Shown piece after piece: positions 44,212-54,307 of a stretch of DNA of 64,000 bases; the first letter of the stretch is position 1; each line of letters starts with the position of its first letter. The stretch comes from Candidatus Woesearchaeota archaeon. Lineage in GTDB: Archaea > Nanobdellota > Nanobdellia > Woesearchaeales > JABGUJ01. The notes below the pieces were generated by a model. The model made no database searches, was not told the origin of the DNA, and worked only from the letters and a program-made list of their open reading frames with translations. The DNA lies in assembly GCA_018646625.1 (NCBI GenBank), contig JABGUJ010000002.1, forward strand, positions 1-64,000, in the 5' to 3' direction. A program made the position numbers and the translations under genes.

Positions 44212-47200
44212 ATGACAACTGATTTAAGCGAAGGAAGAGTGAAAAAAGTTTGGTGGTTAATAGCTTGCTTATGCATTCATCTGATTTGCGTTTTTCCTAT
44301 AGCTTACGCTTTAGAAATCAATTTCTATGAAACTCAAGTTGGTGTTGATGTTGCTCAGATTAATTGGACGACTGATGTCGATACTCTTGGTTGGGTTAAC
44401 TATACTGATGATCCTTTGGATGCTACCAAGTTTTCAGTAGAATCTCCTGGTGGTGGTAAGCAAAATCATAGTGTTTCTTTAACTTCTTTAGAATCTAGCA
44501 CCGAGTATTACTATGCTATCTGGGCGGAAGATGTCGATGGTACGCAGGTTCATACTGAGACTTTACAGTTTACTACCGGTGCTTTAGATACTACCGCGCC
44601 TGGAAAGATAACTAATTTTACTGCTACTGCTATTGACGCATCTACTATTAATCTAGATTGGGCTATGTTGTTGGATGATGTTGATCATTATGAGTTGTTC
44701 AAGAACGATTCTAGCTATGTTAATTTAAGTGTTGATCAGAATTATTACCAAGATACTAATGTCGTTGAGAATACTAATTATGAGTACGGCATTAGAGCCG
44801 TAGATGCTTTTGGAAATGCTGGTGCGATTGTTAAAGCCGAAGCAGATACTCCTAATTTTATTGATTTTGAGATTGAGTATATTGAATATGAAGTGAAAAA
44901 TCTACAAGCTGTTGTTAATTGGTTAACTTCTAAAGCTACGACTTCCAAAGTATGGTGGGGCACATCAATTTCTATGACTACTGCCGTTGATTTGGGTAAT
45001 GAAACCGAATTTACTCATAGTGTGACCTTGCAGACGGATAATCCTGGCGTGATGTATTATTTTAAAGTTGAATCTTGCGATGCGGATGATTGTCTGGTAT
45101 CTGATGTATATAACTTTACTACTGGTAATGATTCTATTCTTTACATGAACTTAACTAATATTCGTAATTGGGAAAATGGCATGACTTATTTGCATAATGC
45201 GCAATATATTGATATTGAGGGTATAACTAAATCATTTACTGATATGTTGGTTTTTGTGAACGACATGGTTACTCCTGAATTTTCTACTAGCACAGGACAT
45301 AGTGGTGAGTTTTCCTTTGGTGATATTGCTTTAGATGTTAATGAGAGTGATATTAGAAACCATCTTAGATTTGAACTAACTGACACTAATGGAGATAAGT
45401 TGAATCAACACTTGTTTGTTGACGTAGATATTATTCCTCCTTTCCTCAATATTAGTACTGAAATTCCCCCGTTTTTGTACAATCCTAACTTTAAGTTTGA
45501 TGCAATCATGAGTGAAGATGGTAATGTTACTGTTAGAGTCGTTCCCGAAGTGTTACCTGAGTTAGGTTCGATAAAAGATGCGAACATGACTGTGGATGAA
45601 GTTGAAGGCAATTCAATTAAATTAGATTGGGAAGATGTAGAAGATGAGTTTACATTTTTGAAAGGATATGCTATGTATGTCGATGATTTGTTTATTGATG
45701 TTGCAACAACTTCCGAGTATACTTTTGAAGAATTAAAGAATAATACGCAGTATAGATTAGGTGTTGCTCCGGTTGATAGATTTGGTAATATTAGAGAGGA
45801 TATGAGTATTACTACTATTACGACTAAAGAAGATGGTGAGAATTTTAGTGGTGAGTTTGAAGAGTATAATGTTTATGAGTTGTTGCCGTTTAAGTCAAAA
45901 GCAGTTAGAGCAGGAGATAACTTATATTTTACGGTAGAATTAGTTAACGGCAGAAACAGTGTTGAGGTTATTGCACAAGATCTTGCTGGCAATCAATTTG
46001 TTCAAAACTTCTCTATCGTGTATGATGCTGAACCACCTACACCTGAATTGGTGTTTCCAAAAGATAATGCTAATATATATGAAATTCCTGCCATGGATGT
46101 TGATATAGAAGGAGTGGTTAATGATCCTGAAGCTAAATTATATCTTTATGTTGATTGTCAGTTATATTCTATGGGTACTGTGCCTGCTGCAACACCTGAT
46201 GAAAATGGAAAATATGCTTTTGAATTTAGTAGTGTGAATTTGTTAGTTCCTAACGTTATTCTTAATATTGGGAATGCAACTGGTGCTCCACCGCCACCAT
46301 CAGGTTCTTTGTTTGACTTTAATGCTGGGCAATTAATTGATCAAGACGATGGTGCAACAACTTTTGCAATTGATACTCATAATTTAATTGATGTTGATAG
46401 TTGGGACTCTTGGGAAGCAAATGCTCCAGAAGCTCGTGCAGAGAAGGTTCCAGGAGTATTTCCTGGGTGCACTGGTCCAACAAATACTCACTCATATGGT
46501 AAAGAATATAATGTTAAGGCGCATATAGTTGCTATTGATCCTGTTGGTAGAATGGGTGAAGTAGAAGCACAATATCATATTAAAAATTGTTTATCAGGTA
46601 ACTTTAGCTTTGTTCCTCAGGTCGTGCAAAGTCGACAAGAGCCTGCTGTGTTGAGTGCAAGACGTATCGAAAGTGGTGTTGAACGGATAGGTTTTTACAT
46701 ACAGTTTGAATATGTTGGTGACGACGAAGATGTTGCAATTACTAGTCCTCCTTCTTTTGAAGCTATGGTTGATGATGAGATTTTGAAAAATGAAGAACCA
46801 TATAAATCTGCAATAGAATTGATACCTCAGTCTCCTTCCGCAGTTGTTCCTTTAGGTAGTAATACCTTTTATGTTTCCTATAGTCTACGTCGTAAAGATA
46901 ATGTTTCTTTCAAGTATGATATCACTGATTCGGATGGAGATCACAAGAGCGCTTTTATTAAAGAGTTAAAGTTCCCTATAAAAACCATAGTTAGATATCA
47001 GTATACTAATCCGAATGCGCCATCTTATGGTGGTTCACAGGCTGCACTTGGTGCACCAAATACTAATCCGTCCGCAACTGGTGCCCCGCCAGGTTATCCG
47101 AATGCAGGTGTTCCGGGAGGTTATAATCCTAATGCTTATTCGCAACAACAATATGGTTCAGGTTATGGTAATAGTTATGGTTCTTTTGGCACGGGATATT

Positions 47201-48927
47201 CTTCATCTTTCTCTTATGAAGAACAAACAGTCTGTTTTGAGATTTCCTATCCTTTAGATTCTGAACAGATTGATTGGCAAGGAACTTTACCAGATTGGTT
47301 ATTGTATGATGTTGTTGGTTATCTGAATACTACGGTTCATTGGTTGAATGAAGCAATCGAGTTCTTAGATGAATATATTATTACTTATGTCTTGTATGCT
47401 TGTGTATTCTCATTACTCGCTAAGACCGCTTGGGGAATATTTAGAAGAATTGCTTGTCATTATTCTTTGAAAGGTAAGACTTTTACAACTTTTGCTAAAA
47501 AGATAGATGATAAAAGTGAAAAACCTAATGTTAAAGGGGGGATTTATTGTCCGGGTAGCGAGATAACTCAAGCATGGATTGATAAGTGTACTCCTGGTCA
47601 GCCTTCATCCGCTACGCATGCTTGTTTTAGTGACATGTATAATCATCGTGTTTCTGCAGATTCTTCTGCTGGTGGAAATTTAAAATATGCTAACTTTGGT
47701 CAAGAAACTGCTAGCTCTAGTGGTGAAGGCGGATTCTCTGGATTATTTTCCAAAGCATTAGGTAAATTTTATTTTAAAGAAAAGTATGTTAGTGATTACG
47801 AACTAAAACACTGCTTCCCTTCCTGTTTTAGATCTTGGAATACTGAACAAGCATTGTATACATTATATAGATTCTTTTGTGATAGAGTTTGGTGTGCATC
47901 AACTCCTGCAAGATGGACTGAAGGTATGTCGGAAGATAAACTTTATACTTTATTAGATATTGAGAATAAGAATAGGTGTGAGGTTGATGATGGTAGTATT
48001 GGTGAACAAGCCATGAGAGGTAAATCTTGTTCTTCATATGATAAAGCACCGTATAATGCCAAAGGTGAAACATATGGATCTTTGATGAAGTCGACTGGTG
48101 CGAGTTCTACGAGACTAGCCATACTCACTACGAACAAGGGGGATGGATATGAACTGTCTACTGATGTTAATTTGGATAAACTATACTCCGATACAACTTG
48201 TTACGAATATAATCACGCGGGTAAAAAAGCACTTTATACTTTAAGCGCAACCCAAGAACAGAAAGCAGTTAAAATGTTGTATTGGTTCTTAGGTGATTAC
48301 AGCGCACCTAGAAAGATACCTGCAACAGGTACTGCACCTAATCATCTTAAATCAGCTTACTTTGGTTCTTGTGAGTATTTGTGCAGTAAGAAAGGATATA
48401 GTGGGTTTGGTTGTGTGGATTCTCAAGTGTGTTCCAATCCTGCAAAGACTAGAGCTGCGTATGTTGATACTAAAAGTCAGAAGCAACAATGTCCTACGCG
48501 AAATAATGATCCTAAATGTAAAGAATCTGGTCCGGGATGTATGCCTATGAATAAATGGAGTAAAGAGTTGTTGGATATGCCAACAGCTGATGAGCGTAGA
48601 AGTACGCCTGGAGAACTTATTAGCAGAGATCAAAAGACAAAGTATGGTCCGTCAGGTTGTGGTCGTTCGGTTGGTAGAACTTTGACTGAAAAACGATCCG
48701 AAACGTTTGATAAATTAACGGAGCCTAACCAATATAAGTGTCTTGGTGGTGAAGATGACTTTGCAAGTGGGAGATCAAAAAGAGTTTGTTGTTGTTGGTA
48801 TGCTCAAGATGTGCCTGAAGGAACTGGCTTAACTGAATATTATCCTTATGTTGATTATGAGTCTGGTAAAGTTATTGGTGTGGAGGCACTGAAACCTGAC
48901 GATCCCTCAGCTGGGAGTAGTCCATAA
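44212..48927 (+). CDS. Giant (1571 aa) surface protein with fibronectin-III-like repeats, low-complexity linker and Cys-rich C-terminal region
   Basis: After a signal segment (VWWLIACLCIHLICVFPIAYA), residues ~30-330 hold three FN3-like domains (AQINWTTD...STEYYYAIWAEDVDG; PGKITNFTATAIDASTINLDW; VVNWLTSKATTSKVWWG). Another FN3-like unit follows near 465-550, then Ig-like parts. Around 935-1005 is a Pro/Gly/Tyr/Gln-rich stretch (YSQQQYGSGYGNSYGSFGTG). One membrane helix (YIITYVLYACVFSLLAKTAW) follows, then ~500 Cys-rich residues. Sequons N-x-S/T are dense in the first 320 residues. Layout is like 12513-17159. Confidence 0.82.
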   Translation: MTTDLSEGRVKKVWWLIACLCIHLICVFPIAYALEINFYETQVGVDVAQINWTTDVDTLGWVNYTDDPLDATKFSVESPGGGKQNHSVSLTSLESSTEYYYAIWAEDVDGTQVHTETLQFTTGALDTTAPGKITNFTATAIDASTINLDWAMLLDDVDHYELFKNDSSYVNLSVDQNYYQDTNVVENTNYEYGIRAVDAFGNAGAIVKAEADTPNFIDFEIEYIEYEVKNLQAVVNWLTSKATTSKVWWGTSISMTTAVDLGNETEFTHSVTLQTDNPGVMYYFKVESCDADDCLVSDVYNFTTGNDSILYMNLTNIRNWENGMTYLHNAQYIDIEGITKSFTDMLVFVNDMVTPEFSTSTGHSGEFSFGDIALDVNESDIRNHLRFELTDTNGDKLNQHLFVDVDIIPPFLNISTEIPPFLYNPNFKFDAIMSEDGNVTVRVVPEVLPELGSIKDANMTVDEVEGNSIKLDWEDVEDEFTFLKGYAMYVDDLFIDVATTSEYTFEELKNNTQYRLGVAPVDRFGNIREDMSITTITTKEDGENFSGEFEEYNVYELLPFKSKAVRAGDNLYFTVELVNGRNSVEVIAQDLAGNQFVQNFSIVYDAEPPTPELVFPKDNANIYEIPAMDVDIEGVVNDPEAKLYLYVDCQLYSMGTVPAATPDENGKYAFEFSSVNLLVPNVILNIGNATGAPPPPSGSLFDFNAGQLIDQDDGATTFAIDTHNLIDVDSWDSWEANAPEARAEKVPGVFPGCTGPTNTHSYGKEYNVKAHIVAIDPVGRMGEVEAQYHIKNCLSGNFSFVPQVVQSRQEPAVLSARRIESGVERIGFYIQFEYVGDDEDVAITSPPSFEAMVDDEILKNEEPYKSAIELIPQSPSAVVPLGSNTFYVSYSLRRKDNVSFKYDITDSDGDHKSAFIKELKFPIKTIVRYQYTNPNAPSYGGSQAALGAPNTNPSATGAPPGYPNAGVPGGYNPNAYSQQQYGSGYGNSYGSFGTGYSSSFSYEEQTVCFEISYPLDSEQIDWQGTLPDWLLYDVVGYLNTTVHWLNEAIEFLDEYIITYVLYACVFSLLAKTAWGIFRRIACHYSLKGKTFTTFAKKIDDKSEKPNVKGGIYCPGSEITQAWIDKCTPGQPSSATHACFSDMYNHRVSADSSAGGNLKYANFGQETASSSGEGGFSGLFSKALGKFYFKEKYVSDYELKHCFPSCFRSWNTEQALYTLYRFFCDRVWCASTPARWTEGMSEDKLYTLLDIENKNRCEVDDGSIGEQAMRGKSCSSYDKAPYNAKGETYGSLMKSTGASSTRLAILTTNKGDGYELSTDVNLDKLYSDTTCYEYNHAGKKALYTLSATQEQKAVKMLYWFLGDYSAPRKIPATGTAPNHLKSAYFGSCEYLCSKKGYSGFGCVDSQVCSNPAKTRAAYVDTKSQKQQCPTRNNDPKCKESGPGCMPMNKWSKELLDMPTADERRSTPGELISRDQKTKYGPSGCGRSVGRTLTEKRSETFDKLTEPNQYKCLGGEDDFASGRSKRVCCCWYAQDVPEGTGLTEYYPYVDYESGKVIGVEALKPDDPSAGSSP

Positions 48928-48950
48928 CAGGCTTATCGGAAGTATGTAGT

Positions 48951-51900
48951 ATGAAATTTAATAAAACAAACAAGGAAATTGTAGCAATCGTTTGCATTTT
49001 CTTAGTTTGTACTTTGATGTTTGCTGTTCCTTCAACTCCCGCTTCTGCAGTTCCAAATCAAATGGAAGTAGTGTGTAAAGAAAAAGGCTTGTGGGGCATT
49101 TTTGGAGGAGATCCTGCCGTTGAGATTACTTCTGGAGACGCTGGAACAATTAAACCTGAAGATTTAGCATTGGCAGAATGGTGTGATTATAGTTATAGAA
49201 AACAAAATGTAAAATTTGTTACAGTTGAAAGTCAGAAACAATATCATCCGGATAGGTATAACGATGGTAAAGATTGGACTGCTTGTTTTGGTCAGAATAA
49301 TTGGTTGGTTGATGGATTTAAGAATCCAAAGGATGACCCTGATGATCCTGAGTTTCAGATGAAACTTAACCCTAGAAATAGTTGGCTTCTTTCATTTCAA
49401 TGTTTATGCATAGTGGGGATAAGAGATAGATTGGATTTATTAAGGGGAATATTAAGTGCGATAATGGCTTGTTTGATTTCAGTTAGAACTGCTACTTTTG
49501 CCGATTCTACTTTGTGTAAAGAATTGTTTACTACTTATGTTTGTGATCTTATTTGGGAGATCATTCAATGGATAACTAGGGGTTGTATTGGCTGGGGAGA
49601 AAACACTGAGGGCGCTGAATCTAATGGCCTTGTTGAGGTATTTAGTACTACTATTGGTGCGGCGTCAGATGCTGTTACATCCATAGGCGATGATGTTGCT
49701 TCAGATTATGGTAATGCTTTGGCTTCAGGCATCTTTGGTACTTCAGGTGATAATCTTGCAAGAGCTATTTGTTTATGGTTCTTTGGATTTGATTTTCCTT
49801 TAACTTTTGATACTATTTTAGATGCGACCTATGGTCAACCAGGTCAAACGTTAGTAACTTGTGACTTGGTGAAAAGTAGAGAATATCTTTATTCTATTCC
49901 TGGAAGTAAGAAAAACACCATTGAATATAATGTGGGATGTTTAATAAGAGCTGGATGTCCTATTGCTGATGCAAGAATAGAACTTGCGTGTGCAACACAA
50001 TTAGATGAACAAATTCACGAAGGTGTTGATTGTTCAGGACCTGATCCTATGGGTGTTGGAGATGGTAATAAGTGTGATTGTTATAATGTTGCATCGAATG
50101 TAGTAATTCCTCATGCCGTTTATGAGACGTTAGGTAGGATAGACAATAGACAAGTAAATCAACCGTCACCAGGTCCCAAATTATTAAGTATGCCATATAG
50201 ATATGATCATGCAGTCTTAAAGCTAAGATTGGATAAATCTGGACGACAGGTTGGTGGTGGCGCTTCAGGAACATTGGGTGTTTCTAAAGCTTACAGTCCT
50301 GAAGATTGTTTTCCTTCAGGTCATGAAGATGGTGAATGGTGGTTCCCCCTTAAAGATAAGACAAAAGTTCCTCTGGGTGGATGTTCAGTTAGTCCATCAA
50401 CAGGTGAATTTTTCTGTTCTACTTTGTCAGACTTGGGACTAAATGGTAGTGCTTATATTGATAAAGTGCGAATTAACGAGTTTAATGTTGGTGCCGGTGG
50501 TTATGGCCCTAGGCTTTATGATGGTCAATCATTAACTTTTGCTCCAAATATTTTCAAAGATACTGATGACGATTTATGTTTATTAGTTGAATTGTATGAT
50601 CAGAACGGTCAACCTATTCAATTAGATATTGGTGGTACACGTTCAACACGAGCAGCTATTTCAGTTAAAGGTCAAGGTACTCACGAATATCCAACTATGT
50701 TGGTTCGGAGTGTTGGTTCTGGTAGAACAACTACTCAACCGGTACCTAATTTTAGAACTGGTGTGAATGTGATATTTGGTTCACCTTCAGCAGTCATGCC
50801 TCCTACATCTGCACCTGCGGACCAGAAACAAATTGCGATTGAATTTATTGATGGTGGGGCGACTCCAAGTGGTAGTATGAAGTTTTTTGATCCTTATATC
50901 AAACCCACTGATACAATTGTTATTGGCACTGCTCGTAGATTGGTAGGCACCCAATGTAATAACTTGGAGACTGATTATTGTCGAAAACTTCCAGGCAGTC
51001 AAGGTTTAAGAATAAAACACCCGAGTTCTAATTTTGAATTTACAATTAGATCTGTTTCATTGACTGAATCAACCACTTCTGGGACTAACCCTGTTAGTGC
51101 AGTGGAAGGAACTATTACTGCTCCAGATGCTGCAACTGCTGCGAATACCCAAGTCGTTAAATGGGATATAAAATATAGGCTTCTAAGAATGTTGCCTGGT
51201 AAAATTGATTGTAGGACTGGATTCGATGATTCACCTACTGGTGTTGTTTATTCAACTTCGGGTCAACCTCAAATGTTTTTAACATCTATATATATTGCTC
51301 CTAATAATGTTGCAGGAACTGATTCAAATACTGCTAATTTAGTTTCTTGTGAACCTAATAAACCTGCAGTGACTAAATGTTTATGTGGTACTGTTGGCAC
51401 TTGTGAAGCTGGCAGTTATTGTTCTCTTGGTGAATCAATGTATTGTAGCGATACTCCTCAGTGTCCATCATTTAATGTGGGAGCTAGAACAATTGTAAAT
51501 CCTTTAGAAAACTCATTACAGGATTGTGTTTGTGGTGATCAAGATGGCACTTGTACTCAAGACAAATGTTATCCAGCACCAAACGCTCCACCAACTTGTA
51601 ATTCTATTCCTGCTTGTAGATCTGGTGAAGATATTACTGGTGAAGGTGATGGTATTGATCCTGTTTGTGATTGTAAACTTGACGGTGTGCCGAATGTAGA
51701 TGATTTTGGAAGTCATGCTGCTGAATCTGATAATAAAAAAATAAAAAAATTAGTATGTTGTGGTAATGGTTATGTCCACGAAAACTCTTGTCCAGGCCAA
51801 GTTCCTGATTGTGGTGGGATGTTTTCGGGTACTGGTGGATGTATAGAGCCTGCCATGATTGAGAGATTTGGTTGTACTTCCGGAACCGATAATATGGCGA

Positions 51901-52121
51901 TCGGGACGAGTTGTGCATCTCCTACATCTATGTGTTGCAAGAAGGTATGTGATTGTGGTGTGAATGAGAAATGTGATGTTTCTGGTAACAAGTGTATTTG
52001 TGGGGATCCTTCATCAGGTGGTAAAGCATCGAGCGATAAGACTGTTGCGGCCTGTTTGTTAGAACCTACTACTTATTGTGGAACCCCAACCAGTCCAGGT
52101 TGCACTTTACCTCCTCCTTAA
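48951..52121 (+). CDS. Secreted 1056-aa Cys-rich surface protein
   Basis: Signal peptide (EIVAIVCIFLVCTLMFAVPSTPASA). Residues ~145-220 form a Cys-spaced helical module (FQCLCIVGIRDRLDLLRGIL, TLCKELFTTYVCDLIWEI) similar to one in the 12513-17159 protein. The middle is beta-rich. The last ~280 residues are repeated EGF/TIL-like Cys clusters (CLCGTVGTCEAGSYCSLG, CDCGVNEKCDVSGNKCICG). It ends in a Pro-rich tail. Its stop overlaps the convergent TPR gene by 4 bp. Last gene of surface cluster 2. Confidence 0.8.
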   Translation: MKFNKTNKEIVAIVCIFLVCTLMFAVPSTPASAVPNQMEVVCKEKGLWGIFGGDPAVEITSGDAGTIKPEDLALAEWCDYSYRKQNVKFVTVESQKQYHPDRYNDGKDWTACFGQNNWLVDGFKNPKDDPDDPEFQMKLNPRNSWLLSFQCLCIVGIRDRLDLLRGILSAIMACLISVRTATFADSTLCKELFTTYVCDLIWEIIQWITRGCIGWGENTEGAESNGLVEVFSTTIGAASDAVTSIGDDVASDYGNALASGIFGTSGDNLARAICLWFFGFDFPLTFDTILDATYGQPGQTLVTCDLVKSREYLYSIPGSKKNTIEYNVGCLIRAGCPIADARIELACATQLDEQIHEGVDCSGPDPMGVGDGNKCDCYNVASNVVIPHAVYETLGRIDNRQVNQPSPGPKLLSMPYRYDHAVLKLRLDKSGRQVGGGASGTLGVSKAYSPEDCFPSGHEDGEWWFPLKDKTKVPLGGCSVSPSTGEFFCSTLSDLGLNGSAYIDKVRINEFNVGAGGYGPRLYDGQSLTFAPNIFKDTDDDLCLLVELYDQNGQPIQLDIGGTRSTRAAISVKGQGTHEYPTMLVRSVGSGRTTTQPVPNFRTGVNVIFGSPSAVMPPTSAPADQKQIAIEFIDGGATPSGSMKFFDPYIKPTDTIVIGTARRLVGTQCNNLETDYCRKLPGSQGLRIKHPSSNFEFTIRSVSLTESTTSGTNPVSAVEGTITAPDAATAANTQVVKWDIKYRLLRMLPGKIDCRTGFDDSPTGVVYSTSGQPQMFLTSIYIAPNNVAGTDSNTANLVSCEPNKPAVTKCLCGTVGTCEAGSYCSLGESMYCSDTPQCPSFNVGARTIVNPLENSLQDCVCGDQDGTCTQDKCYPAPNAPPTCNSIPACRSGEDITGEGDGIDPVCDCKLDGVPNVDDFGSHAAESDNKKIKKLVCCGNGYVHENSCPGQVPDCGGMFSGTGGCIEPAMIERFGCTSGTDNMAIGTSCASPTSMCCKKVCDCGVNEKCDVSGNKCICGDPSSGGKASSDKTVAACLLEPTTYCGTPTSPGCTLPPP

Positions 52122-52798
52122 AGCTTTCCCGTCTGAATCGCCCAGTCCCTTACTCTAATTGCATAGGGGTCTCTAAGTCTGATACCTTTTTCTATGGCTT
52201 TTTCTGCTTCGATTTTGTTGTTATCGAATAAGTAGCAGATACCAAGTCCTCCCCACGCATCTCCATCACGAGGATTTAGTTTAAGTGCAGTTTCATATGA
52301 TTCTATTGCTTTATCCAGAAGTGGCCTCCTACTTCTTATGTGTGCTATATAGTGGTTAAGATAAGAATCTCCTAATCGGTTCCAGGCTCTTTGTTGTTTA
52401 GGATCTCGTTTAACTATACCTTCGAAAACATCTGCTGCAGAAATGTAGTCCTTTGCATTGTAAAGAGTTTCTGCAATGTGATATAGATCTTGCATCAATG
52501 GTTCAGTTCTGCCACCTTCGCTTCCAGAACTTTGATTTACTTTTGTAATAATTATTCTCCCTTGAGCATCTCTAACAACAGTGTGGGCGGTACCATCACT
52601 TCCTCTAACAGTTCGAGTATAAGTTCTATCCCCAGTACGATGATCTTGTGTTGTAGTAGTAGTCTCGCGAGGTTCATCAGCATGAACAGGAGTAGAAATT
52701 GTTAACATGACTGCCAAAGCCAAACCACCTAATGCTGCGCCAACAATCGGTCTAAACAAACGACCTTCCAAATCTCCAGAACTCGAATCAGTAGTCAT
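52118..52798 (-). CDS. Membrane-anchored TPR protein
   Basis: 226 aa with one hydrophobic segment (VGAALGGLALAVMLTISTPVHA), a Thr-rich linker and then TPR repeats (AADVFEGIVKRDPKQQRAWNRLG, AIESYETALKLNPRDGDAWGGLG, with two shorter repeats). The TPR part is probably outside the membrane and binds partner proteins. It is convergent with the surface cluster 2 genes. Confidence 0.8.
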   Translation of the reverse strand: MTTDSSSGDLEGRLFRPIVGAALGGLALAVMLTISTPVHADEPRETTTTTQDHRTGDRTYTRTVRGSDGTAHTVVRDAQGRIIITKVNQSSGSEGGRTEPLMQDLYHIAETLYNAKDYISAADVFEGIVKRDPKQQRAWNRLGDSYLNHYIAHIRSRRPLLDKAIESYETALKLNPRDGDAWGGLGICYLFDNNKIEAEKAIEKGIRLRDPYAIRVRDWAIQTGKL

Positions 52799-52822
52799 TA
52801 TAGAGTGACAAGTCTAAGAACT

Positions 52823-53233
52823 TTATAAATATTTCGTCAAAATTTGCTTTCTGGCCCTTTCGAGTCTGCCTAATATCTCTTTAGCACCATTAATTGAGAT
52901 TTCAACACCATAATAGTTTATTTTGTTTCTTATTCTTCTTGCCTTGTCGAATTCAGAAGCCAGATCAAAATCAAATAATACTTCTTTCAGAAAAGAAGTA
53001 TAACATTCGTGGTTATAAATTTTGTAACCTGATCTAATGGATAATGCTTCAAGAATTTCTCTCAATGCTTCATAGTACAATGATATTTTACTTGTCGCCG
53101 TAGTGCTATTCAAAGGTAATAATTCTGAAGAAGAAACTCTTTTTTCTGATGAATTAATTAGAGAGTTAAATAAGGGACAATCAAATGATATTGATTTTGC
53201 AAGTTTTGTTGACAAACAATCATTCCAGTCCAT
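52823..53233 (-). CDS. HEPN-domain protein (toxin of a HEPN-MNT pair)
   Basis: 136-aa helical protein with the HEPN active-site stretch ARRIRNKINYYG near residues 98-109. HEPN toxins of this class are RNases, often neutralised by AMPylation on a nearby Tyr (here Tyr107/108). It follows the MNT gene by one base. No signal peptide or membrane helix. Confidence 0.78.
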   Translation of the reverse strand: MDWNDCLSTKLAKSISFDCPLFNSLINSSEKRVSSSELLPLNSTTATSKISLYYEALREILEALSIRSGYKIYNHECYTSFLKEVLFDFDLASEFDKARRIRNKINYYGVEISINGAKEILGRLERARKQILTKYL

Positions 53234-53234
53234 A

Positions 53235-53714
53235 TTAATTGAGTTTTAATCCTTTTTGGATATTTTCTTCGAGGGCAGAGTAACTTTCTTTGAAATGTAT
53301 CTCTATCTTTCTGTTAAATAATTTTTCGAAATCTTCAACATCAATATCTTGTTCTGTACAATTTACAAAGATATCTATATCGGATTCTTTTCTTGTCTCG
53401 AGTTTTGTTAATGAACCGAATAACCAAATATCTGGTTCATTTAACTTATTGGATAAATGCTCAACTAGTTTCATAAGTTTAACTGACCAATATGCTAGAG
53501 AAATATGTTTTAAGGCTAAACTATTTCGATTAGTGCGGAAAAGTAAATGATTTCTTTCCAATCTACTAGCTAAAATTCCTTCTTTCTCAAATCTTTTCAA
53601 CCAATCTGATGCGCAAGGTGGTGATATATTAACCAATCTAGAATATTCTCGTACTCCGCTCTCTAAGTAACTATCTTCAAAGAATGGTTGTAGTCTGTTA
53701 AAAATGTCTAACAT
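53235..53714 (-). CDS. MNT nucleotidyltransferase antitoxin with N-terminal wHTH
   Basis: Residues 1-~65 form a winged-helix DNA-binding domain (REYSRLVNISPPCASDWLKRFEKEGIL...). The C-terminal half is a minimal nucleotidyltransferase: LFGSLTKLETRKESDIDIFV with Gly100-Ser101 and Asp112/Asp114. It would neutralise the HEPN protein, possibly by AMPylation, and repress its own promoter. An inverted repeat covers its start codon. Confidence 0.85.
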   Translation of the reverse strand: MLDIFNRLQPFFEDSYLESGVREYSRLVNISPPCASDWLKRFEKEGILASRLERNHLLFRTNRNSLALKHISLAYWSVKLMKLVEHLSNKLNEPDIWLFGSLTKLETRKESDIDIFVNCTEQDIDVEDFEKLFNRKIEIHFKESYSALEENIQKGLKLN

Positions 53715-53722
53715 GTGTTAGA
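53707..53722 (-). promoter_or_regulatory. Inverted repeat at the MNT-HEPN promoter (probable operator)
   Basis: TCTAACA-TG-TGTTAGA is a perfect 7-bp inverted repeat that covers the MNT ATG (53714-53712). A TATA-like TTAATATA lies ~26-28 nt upstream, so the transcription start falls within the repeat. That fits autorepression by the wHTH domain. Confidence 0.5.
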
Positions 53723-53753
53723 AATATATTACAAGGTATATTAACCTTTCTAT

Positions 53754-54275
53754 TCACTTATATCGATAATATCTAAGTCTTTTAGGCTTTTTATCGTAGA
53801 ATAGAAGCAAATAAACAGCTAAACCAACTAGAATTATTATTACAATTATACCTAATCCCAACCAGAAATCTGATGATCCCGATCTGGCTTTAGTCATGGT
53901 TGCTGCCTTTTTAGAATCATCTCCTAAAGAAAACGATTCTGAGCATTTGTAATCTCCAGCATCTAAATGTAATGTTAATTTAGAAGGTTTTCCTTGAGAA
54001 CAATCAAGTTCATTTAGAAACATAGTTGCTGGAGCATTTCTTGGAACAAATAATGTCTTTTCAACACCTGTGTCGAGTTCGACAATAAATCCATTAAATT
54101 CTTGAAAACAAGGACCTGTTCCACACTCTTCACTAGTTATTTCAACATTAATATCAGAAAAACACGCATCACTTTCTTTTATGCTTGCTATGTTGAATTT
54201 AATATCATCACATTGGGCATACACAAAAGTAGAAAGTACAATAAACAATGCTAAAACGAGTAATGTTTTTCTCAT
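53754..54275 (-). CDS. Type I membrane protein with small Cys-paired outer domain (tandem paralogue 1)
   Basis: Signal peptide (RKTLLVLALFIVLSTFVYA), ~110-residue outer domain with about six Cys (QCDDIKFNIASIKESDACFSD; ECGTGPCFQEFNGF; CSQGKPSKL; YKCSESF), one membrane helix (WLGLGIIVIIILVGLAVYLLLF) and a basic cytoplasmic tail. Shares Cys spacing and CF-x-EF-x-(G/N)F with the neighbour at 54308. No family recognised. Confidence 0.78.
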   Translation of the reverse strand: MRKTLLVLALFIVLSTFVYAQCDDIKFNIASIKESDACFSDINVEITSEECGTGPCFQEFNGFIVELDTGVEKTLFVPRNAPATMFLNELDCSQGKPSKLTLHLDAGDYKCSESFSLGDDSKKAATMTKARSGSSDFWLGLGIIVIIILVGLAVYLLLFYDKKPKRLRYYRYK

Positions 54276-54307
54276 ATGGCTGTGTATCGAGACTTTATTT
54301 ATATAGT

